Source: Nocardioides sp. W7 (GTDB lineage: Bacteria > Actinomycetota > Actinomycetes > Propionibacteriales > Nocardioidaceae). From it: a DNA stretch of 64,000 nucleotides. The position numbers were made by a program, and so were the translations under genes. The stretch covers positions 558,001 through 622,000 of the forward strand of contig NZ_CP095078.1 in assembly GCF_022919075.1 (NCBI RefSeq). Direction: 5' to 3'. The notes under the pieces are model-generated. The model was not told the DNA's origin, did no database searches, and saw only the letters and a program-made list of their open reading frames with translations. Shown piece by piece: positions 26,189 to 34,200 of this stretch; position 1 is the stretch's first letter, and each line of letters starts with the position of its first letter.

Positions 26189-26689
26189 ATGGACGACGTC
26201 GTCGTCTGGATCATCATCGCCGTCGTGGCGCTCGCCGTGCTCGCGGTCATCGCGTACCTGCTGAGCCAGCAGCAGAAGCGGAAGAAGCAGCAGGCCCACG
26301 AGCACGCCACGCACCTGCGCCGCGAGGCCGAGACGCACACCCCGGCCGTCACCGACGCCCAGCTGGAGGCCCGCCAGGCCGAGGCCAAGGCCGAACTCGC
26401 CCGCACCGAGGCCGAGCGGGCCGAGCTCCGGGCCACGGAGGCCCGCCAGGGCTCGGCCGTCACCGAGGCCAAGCAGGAGGACGTACTCCGCGAGGCCGAC
26501 CGCCTCGACCCGCACGTCGACCACCGCGCCGACGACTACCGGCCCGCCCCGGGCACGGGGGCCGAGCCCAGCGGTGACGCAGGCGCCCACACGGACACCG
26601 GCACCGACAACGGCACCGGGACCGGCACAGACACCGGGACCGAGATCCCCACGGACAACGGCACCGGAGGCCGACACCGCGACGTCTGA
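26189..26689 (+). CDS. Single-pass membrane protein with coiled coil and Thr/Gly/Asp tail
   Basis: The 166-aa protein has one N-terminal membrane helix (VVVWIIIAVVALAVLAVIAYLL, about 4-25). A charged helix of roughly 75 residues follows (QLEARQAEAKAELARTEAERAELRATEAR), likely a coiled coil, and then a low-complexity tail of repeated TGTD/NGTGTGT units (about 130-160). AAGGAGG 5 bp before the ATG is a strong ribosome-binding site. Function unknown; a cytoplasmic tether or envelope stress protein is conceivable. Confidence 0.8.
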   Translation: MDDVVVWIIIAVVALAVLAVIAYLLSQQQKRKKQQAHEHATHLRREAETHTPAVTDAQLEARQAEAKAELARTEAERAELRATEARQGSAVTEAKQEDVLREADRLDPHVDHRADDYRPAPGTGAEPSGDAGAHTDTGTDNGTGTGTDTGTEIPTDNGTGGRHRDV

Positions 26690-26714
26690 GGCCGGCAACG
26701 CCTAGCCTGCCCGC

Positions 26715-27476
26715 ATGAGCCAGGTACCCGCAGCGACCCGCGCGCTGCGGGTACTGCGATTCCTGGCCAGCCAACCGGACGCCGTGCCGCTGGAGCGGAT
26801 CGCGCAGGCCTGCGACCTGCCTCGCAGCTCGGCGTACCACCTGTTGCGGGCGATGGTCGAGGAGGGCTTCGTCTCCCACCTGGCCGACGAGCGCCGCTTC
26901 GGGCTGGGGCTGGCGGCGTTCGAGGTCGGCAGCGGCTACTCCCGCCAGGCGCCGCTCCAGCGGATCGCCCGCCGGGCCGTCGCGGCACTGGCCGACCGCA
27001 CCGGCGAGAGCGCGCATCTCGCCGTCCTGCACGGACGCGACGTGCTGTACGTCGTTGAGGAGCGCGCGCCCGGGCGCCCCCCGCTGGTCACCGACGTCGG
27101 CGTCCGGCTCCCCGCCCATCTCACCGCCAGCGGCCGGGCCATCCTGGCCGGCCTGTCACGTGCCCAGGTCCGCGCGCTCTACCCCGACGACGCGGCGTTC
27201 GCCGACCGCACCGGCTCCGGCCCCCGCACCCCGTCCGCACTGCGCACCCTGCTGACGGAGACCCGTCAGCGCGGCTGGGCGACCGAGGACGGCGAGGTGA
27301 CCCCCGGGTTCGCCAGCGTCGCCGCCGCCGTCGTCGACCACAACGGCCACCCCGTCGCCGGCGTCGCGGTCACCTACGACAGCACCGCCCCGCCCGACGT
27401 CAGCGCGGAGGTACGCCGCACCGCCGACCTGATCACCCACCGGCTGGGCGGCACCCCCACGCCGACCCGTCACTGA
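26715..27476 (+). CDS. IclR-family transcriptional regulator
   Basis: This 253-aa protein has a winged helix at residues 5-65 (ATRALRVLRFLASQPDAVPLERIAQACDLPRSSAYHLLRAMVEEGFV). A GAF-like effector domain follows, with APGRPPLVTDVGVRLPAHLTASGRAILAG and GWATEDGEVTPGFASVAAAVVDHNGHPVAGVAV. IclR members sense small aromatic or organic acids. No clear target operon is adjacent; the EamA transporter downstream is possible. Confidence 0.92.
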   Translation: MSQVPAATRALRVLRFLASQPDAVPLERIAQACDLPRSSAYHLLRAMVEEGFVSHLADERRFGLGLAAFEVGSGYSRQAPLQRIARRAVAALADRTGESAHLAVLHGRDVLYVVEERAPGRPPLVTDVGVRLPAHLTASGRAILAGLSRAQVRALYPDDAAFADRTGSGPRTPSALRTLLTETRQRGWATEDGEVTPGFASVAAAVVDHNGHPVAGVAVTYDSTAPPDVSAEVRRTADLITHRLGGTPTPTRH

Positions 27477-27560
27477 ATCGGCAAGACACGCCGGGTGGGC
27501 GGTGCGCCATCCACCAGATGCTCGGAGCGGACGGTGGACAGCTCACCGCCGGACGGCCCC

Positions 27561-27697
27561 GGGAGGTCGCTCCCGAAATCGGGCTGCCGGAAAGCCCGTC
27601 GATCAGGGAGGATGCTCCCGTGATCTCCCGCGTGCTCCACCTCGGCATCCTGCCGCCTCCGGTCGCCTGACCGGAGCGCCCCACCCGGCGTGCTCCG
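27561..27697 (+). promoter_or_regulatory. Structured leader of the EamA transporter gene
   Basis: In order: hairpin GGGAG-GTCG-CTCCC (27561-27574), hairpin CGGGCT-GCCGGAA-AGCCCG (27580-27598), a possible 16-codon leader reading frame (27620-27670), then CGGAGC/GCTCCG (27672-27697), which can extend through a bulge. This layout suggests translation-coupled attenuation. I could not match it to a known riboswitch, and guanidine-riboswitch signatures are absent. Confidence 0.35.
27620..27670 (+). CDS. Possible 16-aa leader peptide with PPP
   Basis: GTG opens MISRVLHLGILPPPVA, preceded by GGGAG at 9 bp. It ends 64 bp before the EamA start. The Pro-Pro-Pro just before the end is a known kind of ribosome-pausing sequence relieved by EF-P, and a hairpin begins 2 bp after the stop. 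Short length makes chance occurrence a real alternative. Confidence 0.35.
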   Translation: MISRVLHLGILPPPVA

Positions 27698-27734
27698 ACC
27701 CACCTCCCCGTCGGACCTCTCCAGGAGCACACGC

Positions 27735-28673
27735 ATGTCCACCCCCACCTCGATCTCCCCCGCACTCTCCGCCCGCACCGGGCTGCTGCAGGTCGCCCTC
27801 GCCGGCGCCCTGTGGGGCACCGGCGGGCTGGCCGTCCAGGTCGTCCGCGACGTCCTGCCGATGTCGGTCCTCGTCATCAGCGCCTGGCGGATGGTCATCG
27901 CCGCACTGGTCCTGGTCGCCGTCCTGGCCCTGACCCGCCAGTCCGCGGGCGTGGTCGCGCTGCTCCGCACGCGGCCGGCGTACGCCGTCGGTGTCGGTAC
28001 GGCGACCGCGGCGTACCAGGCCCTCTACTTCGTCTCGGTCGTCAACGTCGGCGTGACGGTCGCGACCGTGGTCAGCCTCGGCCTGGCCCCCGTGCTGCTG
28101 ACCGTCGGCGAGGCGGTCCGCGACCGGCGCCGGCCGGACACCGGGCACCTGCTCGTGCTGGGCGTCGCCCTGACCGGGCTGCTGCTCGTCAGCGGGACCG
28201 CCCACTCCGGCGACAGCGGCCCGCACCCGCTCCTGGGCCTGCTCACGGCGGTCGGGTCCGGTACGGCGTACGCCCTCACGACCGCGCTCGGCCGGCCGCT
28301 CGCCCAGGTCACCTCGCCGCTCGCGCTCACGACGACGACCACGACCGTCGGCGCGCTGGTCCTGCTGCCCCTCGCCGCGCTCAGCGCGCTGGGCGGCAGC
28401 CCGGTGCTCACCACCGACCCGGTCGCCGCCGGCACCCTGCTCTACCTCGGCGTGATGACGATGGCGCTGGCCTACGGCCTGCTGTACGCCGGCCTGCGCA
28501 CCACCCCCGGCAGCGCGGCCGTGATCGCCACCCTGCTGGAGCCGGTGACCGCGGCCCTGGTCGCGGCGGCCTTCCTCGACGAGCGGATCGGCGCTCTCGG
28601 CGTGGTGGGTACGGCGCTGATCCTGCTCGCCGTCGCGGGCCTCGGGCGCAGGCCCGTCGTACCTCCCGGTTGA
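27735..28673 (+). CDS. EamA/DMT-family transporter
   Basis: This 312-aa protein has ten hydrophobic helices forming two EamA repeats. The first starts LLQVALAGALWGTGGLAVQVV; the second repeat (near residue 165) has GLLTAVGSGTAYALTTALGRPLA, and GSAAVIATLLEPVTAALVAAAFLDERIG is the signature end. The family exports amino acids and related metabolites. ATG at 27735 (MSTPTSISPAL) follows CAGGAG. The structured leader and possible leader peptide upstream suggest control by its substrate. Confidence 0.9.
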   Translation: MSTPTSISPALSARTGLLQVALAGALWGTGGLAVQVVRDVLPMSVLVISAWRMVIAALVLVAVLALTRQSAGVVALLRTRPAYAVGVGTATAAYQALYFVSVVNVGVTVATVVSLGLAPVLLTVGEAVRDRRRPDTGHLLVLGVALTGLLLVSGTAHSGDSGPHPLLGLLTAVGSGTAYALTTALGRPLAQVTSPLALTTTTTTVGALVLLPLAALSALGGSPVLTTDPVAAGTLLYLGVMTMALAYGLLYAGLRTTPGSAAVIATLLEPVTAALVAAAFLDERIGALGVVGTALILLAVAGLGRRPVVPPG

Positions 28674-28694
28674 ACCGGTCGTTGAGCGGGAACG

Positions 28695-28708
28695 TAGAAC
28701 ACGTTCCT
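28695..28708. promoter_or_regulatory. KstR-like box, one mismatch
   Basis: TAGAACACGTTCCT fits TnnAACnnGTTnnA except for the last base. It is 20 bp before the ATG at 28729. An overlapping GGAACG/CGTTCC inverted repeat is also present, so another TetR-type protein could bind. Confidence 0.4.
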
Positions 28709-28728
28709 GTTCAGCCTGGGAGGCCCGG

Positions 28729-31182
28729 ATGCGCTCGACCCGCCCGTACCTGCACCTGCTCGTCGCGGGCCTGACCGCCACCGCCGTGGTGGTGAGCGCG
28801 ATCGTCGTCGGCGACGTGCCCGGCGAGCGCAGCGGCACCCTGGCTGCGGGCTTCGACGCGCAGAAGGCCGCCGCGGGCCTGCCCCACGTCGACCCGCCCG
28901 GCACGCCGCCGCACGACCACAACGACCCGGCGACCAAGAACTCGCTGTCCCGGGCCGCGGAGGTCGGGGCCGACACCCAGGACCCCACGACGGCGCCCGA
29001 GCGGCGCGCGGCCGCGTCGTACGTCGAGCGCCAGCGGCGGCTGAAGGACCCGCGACTGACCACGACGCCGGTGCTGCAGAAGCGCCGCGCTCGGCCCCAG
29101 GACCGCTACGCGATGGCAGGTGGCTGCTACCGGATGGCCGGGCGGAGGGTCTTCTTCAAGCCCACCGCCCTGGGCACCTACCTGCTGTACACGACCGACC
29201 GTCGCTTCCTGAGCGTCGGCGGGAAGCACGTGGCGCAGCCGTCGCCCGAAGTGGAGTGGCGGGCCACCAAGGTGGGCCGGCGGAACTTCACCTTCCGCAA
29301 CGCCGGCGACTACTTGCGGATCAGGGGCCAGGCGCACTTCCCGCTCGTGCGCAGCACCGGGTGCACGGCGTACCCCGAGTCCCAGATCGACGTCGACGGC
29401 GACCCGTACGCCGGCGTGACGTCGTACCAGGAGGTCCGCGGGTACGTCGACGCGCACACCCACGGCATGGCCTTCGAGTTCCTCGGCGGCCAGGCGCACT
29501 GCGGCCGGCCCTGGCACCGGTACGGCGCGCCGTACGCCCTGAAGGACTGCGTCGACCACACCGTCACCGGCGGGTACGGCGGGGTGCTGGAGAGCGTGCT
29601 GTCCGGCGAGCCGGGCCACGACCCGGTCGGCTGGCCGACCTTCAAGGACTGGCCCGCGCCGCAGTCGCTGACCCACGAGGGCACCTACTACCGGTGGCTG
29701 GAGCGCGCGTGGCGCGGCGGGCAGCGACTGTTCGTGAACCTGCTGGTCGAGAACAACCAGCTCTGCCAGCTCTACCCGTTGAAGCGGAACTCCTGCGACG
29801 ACATGGACGCCGTCCGGCTGCAGGCGCGGGACATGTACGAGCTGCAGGACTACGTCGACGCCCAGTTCGGCGGCCCCGGCAAGGGCTTCTACCGGATCGT
29901 GAAGACCCCCTGGCAGGCCCGCAAGGTCATCAACGCCGGGAAGATGGCGGTGGTGATGGGCATCGAGACCTCGGTGCCGTTCGGCTGCACGATGAAGATC
30001 GACATCCCCCAGTGCTCGCTGGCCGACATCGACCGGCAGCTCGACGAGGTGCACCGGCTCGGGGTGCGCCAGATGGAGCTCGTGAACAAGTTCGACAACG
30101 CCCTCTCCGGGGTCGCGGGCGACAAGGGGGCCATCGGCCCGCTGGTCAACGTGGCCAACTTCCTGGAGACCGGGTCGTTCTGGGACATGAAGCACTGCGA
30201 GCCGGCCGACGGGCGCTCCCACGACAACAACCAGGTCGCGCTGCCCGACATCAGCGGCGGCCAGCAGGACGCCCTGTTCGGTGCGGTCGCCTCCCTCGGC
30301 CTGAACCTCGGGCTGCCGAACCTCGCGCTGCCGCTCTACCCGACGCCGAACCACTGCAACAGCCGCGGGCTGACGACGCTCGGCGAGCACACCATCAAGG
30401 GGCTCGCGAAGCGGAAGATGCTCTTCGACCCCGACCACATGAGCGTCAAGGCCCGCCAGGCCTCGATGGACACCATCGAGGAGCTCGGCTACTCCGGCGT
30501 GCTGTCCAGCCACTCCTGGTCCACCCCCGACACCTACCCGCGGATCTACCGCTCCGGCGGCTTCATCACGCCGTACGCCGGCGACTCCACCGGCTTCGTG
30601 GACAAGTGGCGCGAGCACGTCGGCTGGGCCGACCCGCGCTACTACTGGGGCATCGGCTTCGGCGCCGACATCAACGGTCTCGGAGCGCAGGGCGACCCGC
30701 GCGGCGCGAACGTGCAGAACCCGGTCCGCTACCCGTTCCGCGGCCTCGGCGGGGTCAAGGTGAACAAGCAGCGGGCCGGCGAGCGGGTCTACGACATCAA
30801 CGTCGACGGCGTCGCGCAGTACGGCCTGTACCCCGACTGGGTCGAGGACCTCCGCCAGGTCGCCGGCGGCGCGACCGGCAAGGCGATCGTCGACGACATG
30901 GCGCGCGGCGCCGAGGCCTACCTGCAGATGTGGGAGCGGGCCGAGGGCGTCCGGGCCGACTCGTGCCGCAACCCGAAGCTCCGCAAGCGGGTCGGCGCCG
31001 TGCAGCGGCTGGTGCGCCGCGGGATGAGCACCCGCGCCGTCATGCAGGCCGTCGGCCAGCCCTACACGCGGCTCGGCTCGTCGTACGGCATCTGCGCGCG
31101 GACCGCGAAGGACCGCAAGGTGCCGGTCACGATCACGTTCTCGAAGGCCGGGCGGGTGAAGGCGGTCCGAGCTCGCCGATGA
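28729..31182 (+). CDS. Secreted metal-dependent hydrolase (amidohydrolase/M19-like), 817 aa
   Basis: An N-terminal hydrophobic segment (YLHLLVAGLTATAVVVSAIVV) suggests export. A beta-rich region (about 125-215) precedes a TIM-barrel-like domain with GYVDAHTHGMAF (H243, H245), FDPDHMS (D569/H570), SSHSW (H595) and GFGADIN (D647). These are positions and spacing expected of amidohydrolase or membrane-dipeptidase metal sites. The C-terminus ends in a basic helical repeat. The fold call is inferred from motif order; the substrate is unknown. It is far longer than M19 dipeptidases (about 350-400 aa). A KstR-like box lies just upstream. Confidence 0.7.
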   Translation: MRSTRPYLHLLVAGLTATAVVVSAIVVGDVPGERSGTLAAGFDAQKAAAGLPHVDPPGTPPHDHNDPATKNSLSRAAEVGADTQDPTTAPERRAAASYVERQRRLKDPRLTTTPVLQKRRARPQDRYAMAGGCYRMAGRRVFFKPTALGTYLLYTTDRRFLSVGGKHVAQPSPEVEWRATKVGRRNFTFRNAGDYLRIRGQAHFPLVRSTGCTAYPESQIDVDGDPYAGVTSYQEVRGYVDAHTHGMAFEFLGGQAHCGRPWHRYGAPYALKDCVDHTVTGGYGGVLESVLSGEPGHDPVGWPTFKDWPAPQSLTHEGTYYRWLERAWRGGQRLFVNLLVENNQLCQLYPLKRNSCDDMDAVRLQARDMYELQDYVDAQFGGPGKGFYRIVKTPWQARKVINAGKMAVVMGIETSVPFGCTMKIDIPQCSLADIDRQLDEVHRLGVRQMELVNKFDNALSGVAGDKGAIGPLVNVANFLETGSFWDMKHCEPADGRSHDNNQVALPDISGGQQDALFGAVASLGLNLGLPNLALPLYPTPNHCNSRGLTTLGEHTIKGLAKRKMLFDPDHMSVKARQASMDTIEELGYSGVLSSHSWSTPDTYPRIYRSGGFITPYAGDSTGFVDKWREHVGWADPRYYWGIGFGADINGLGAQGDPRGANVQNPVRYPFRGLGGVKVNKQRAGERVYDINVDGVAQYGLYPDWVEDLRQVAGGATGKAIVDDMARGAEAYLQMWERAEGVRADSCRNPKLRKRVGAVQRLVRRGMSTRAVMQAVGQPYTRLGSSYGICARTAKDRKVPVTITFSKAGRVKAVRARR

Positions 31183-31184
31183 AG

Positions 31185-31198
31185 TTACTGACCAGTAG
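31185..31198. promoter_or_regulatory. TTACYGRCCAGTAR operator upstream of etfD
   Basis: TTACTGACCAGTAG is a near-palindrome 97 bp before the etfD ATG. It is identical at 12 of 14 positions to the site before fadE5 (50122-50135), pointing to one shared regulator of fatty-acid oxidation genes. Confidence 0.6.
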
Positions 31199-31295
31199 GA
31201 TACTTCTCACGCTGGCCGGGCACTGACGCAGCATCCGCGGCCCTCTAGGCTCGCGGACGGCTTGTGCCGCGCACCACGACGAGGAGCTTTACTCG

Positions 31296-34200
31296 ATGCA
31301 GACCTTCGCCATCATCGTCTCGCTGGCCATCACGGCCGTGGCGGTGGTCCTGGCCGTCCGAGCTGTCCGGTCCATCCTGGCCACGGTCCGGATCGGCGGT
31401 TCCGCCCTGGATCGGTCCGGCGACCCCGGACGCCGGACCTGGACGATGGTCAAGGAGACCCTCGGGCACACCCGGATGCTCCAGTGGCACTGGGTCGGGA
31501 TCATGCACTGGTTCGTGTACGCCGGGTTCATCGTGCTCAGCGGCGCGGTCGCGACGGGCTACTTCCAGCTGTTCAACCCCGAGTTCGCGCTGCCGATCAT
31601 CGGGCACTTCTTCCTCTACGAGTGGGTCAGCGAGGGCCTCGGCCTGCTGAGCACGGTCGGCATCGTCTTCCTGATCGTCTACCGCCAGCTCAACCACCCG
31701 CGCCGCAAGGGCACCAAGAGCCGCTTCTACGGCTCGAACTTCTGGCAGGCCTACTTCGTCGAGGCGATGGCCCTCCTCGAGGGCTCGGCGATCCTGTTCA
31801 TCCGCGGCGCGGAGTACAACCTCGGCCAGATCGACAGCACCCACGCGGAGGACTTCGACAGCTTCCACTTCCCGATCAGCTCGCTGGTCGGCGAGGCGCT
31901 CTTCCCGGCCGGCGTCGAGTCCTCCGAGCACACGCTCGAGAACATCATCGTGTTCATCGCGATGATCAAGATCGTCCTGGCCATGGCCTGGCTGATCGTG
32001 ATCTCGAAGAACCTGACGATGGGCGTGGCCTGGCACCGGTTCACCGCCTGGTTCAACATCTGGTTCAAGCGCGAGGCCTCCGGCCGCACCGCGCTCGGCG
32101 CGATGAAGCCGCTGACCAGCGACGGCAAGGCCATCACCCTCGACGACATCGACGACCTCGACGAGGACTCCACGCTGGGCGTCGGGTCGATCGAGGACTT
32201 CTCGTGGAAGGGCATCCTCGACTTCACGACGTGCACCGACTGCGGCCGCTGCCAGTCGCAGTGCCCCGCGTGGAACACCGAGAAGCCACTGTCCCCCAAG
32301 CTGCTCATCACCGCGCTGCGCGACGCGACGTACGCGAAGGCGCCGTACCTCCAGGCCGACGGCGACGAGGCCAAGGCCGCCCTGCTCGAGGGCAACGACA
32401 CCCTGACCAAGGAGGTCCAGCGCCCCCTCGTCGGCGAGACCGGCGGCCGGATGGACGGCCTCGAGGACGGCGAGTGGTTCTACATGCCGGAGAACGGCGC
32501 CGCGGTCATCGACCCCGACGTGCTCTGGTCCTGCACCTCCTGCGGCGCGTGCGTCCAGCAGTGCCCCGTCGACATCGAGCACGTCGACCACATCATGGAC
32601 ATGCGGCGCTACCAGGTCCTGGTCGAGTCGAACTTCCCCGCGGAGCTCAACGGCCTGTTCAAGGGCCTGGAGAACAAGGGCAACCCGTGGAACATGTCGC
32701 CCAACGCCCGGATGGACTGGGCCAAGGGTCTCGACTTCGAGGTGAAGGTCGTCGGCACTCCGTCCGATCAGGGAGGGATCGAGTCGCTCGGCGAGGTCGA
32801 CTGGCTGTTCTGGGTCGGCTGCGCCGGCGCCTACGAGGACCGCGCGAAGAAGACCACCCGCGCCGTGGCCGAGCTGCTCGACATCGCCGGCGTTTCCTTC
32901 GGCGTGCTCGGCAACGGCGAGACCTGCACCGGTGACCCGGCCCGGCGGGCCGGGAACGAGTTCGTCTTCCAGGGCCTCGCGCAGCAGAACGTCGAGACCT
33001 TCAAGGAGTACAAGGTCAAGAAGGTCGTCTCGACCTGCGCCCACTGCTTCAACACGCTGAAGAACGAGTACAAGGAGTTCGGTGTCGAGCTGGAGGTCGT
33101 GCACCACACCCAGCTGCTGAACCGGCTGGTCCGCGAGGGCAAGCTGACCCCGGTCAAGGACGGCGCCGGCGCCCACCAGCGCAAGATCACCTACCACGAC
33201 CCCTGCTTCATCGGTCGTCACAACGGCGTCTACACGCCCCCGCGCGAGCTGCTGCAGATCCTGCCGGGTGCCGAGGTCGTGGAGATGGAGCGCAACTCCG
33301 AGCGGTCCTTCTGCTGCGGCGCCGGTGGCGCCCGGATGTGGATGGAGGAGAACCTCGGCGAGCGGATCAACGTCAACCGCACCGTCGAGGCGGTCGGCAC
33401 CGGTGCCGACCAGATCGCCGTCGGCTGCCCGTTCTGCCGGGTGATGCTCTCCGACGGGCTCACCGCCCAGCAGGCCAAGGGCGAGGCCCGCGAGGAGGTC
33501 GAGATCCTCGACGTCGCGCAGATGCTGCTCTCGTCGGTCAAGGGCGAGATGGCGACCAAGCTGGCGCCCGGCTCGTCGGCGGCTACCCCTGCTGCCGCGC
33601 CTGTCTCGCCTGCCGCTCCGGAGGCGAAGGCCGCGCCCGCCGAGAAGCCGGCCGAGAAGTCCGTCGAGACGAAGGCGGAGCCGGAGGCCGGCGACGAGAC
33701 CATCACCGCGGACACCGTCGTCGCCACCGAGGACGCCGGTCCGGCCGCGAAGGCCTCCGGCGGGTCCTCGCTCTTCGACGACGCCTCCTCGATGTTCGAC
33801 GAGCCCCAGGCCAAGGCCGCTCCCGCGACCGCCGACGAGGAGAAGGCCCCCGCCGAAGAGGCGCAGGCCGCGAAGCCCGCCTCCTCCGGCGGCTCGCTCT
33901 TCGACCTCGGCGACTCCTCGTCCGCGCCGACTGCGAAGGCGGCTCCTGAGGCCGCCCCCGAGGCGGCCCCCGAGGCGAAGGCCGCGCCCGCGACGGGTGG
34001 TGGCTCGCTCTTCGACATCGAGGCCGAGGAGCCCGCGGCGGCACCTGCTGCCCAGTCGGCTCCGGCTGCTCAGACGAAGGCCGAGCCTGCTGCCCCGAAG
34101 GAGGAGCCGGCCGCCAAGCCCGCCGCCGATCTCGGCTCGGGTGGCTCGCTCTTCGACATCCAGGCCGAGGAGCCGCAGTCGGCTCCCGCCGCGAAGGCGG

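Noticed and set aside
27480..27735. Guanidine or mini-ykkC riboswitch before the EamA gene
   Set aside because: The conserved ACGR tandem loops of mini-ykkC and the guanidine-I core are not present.
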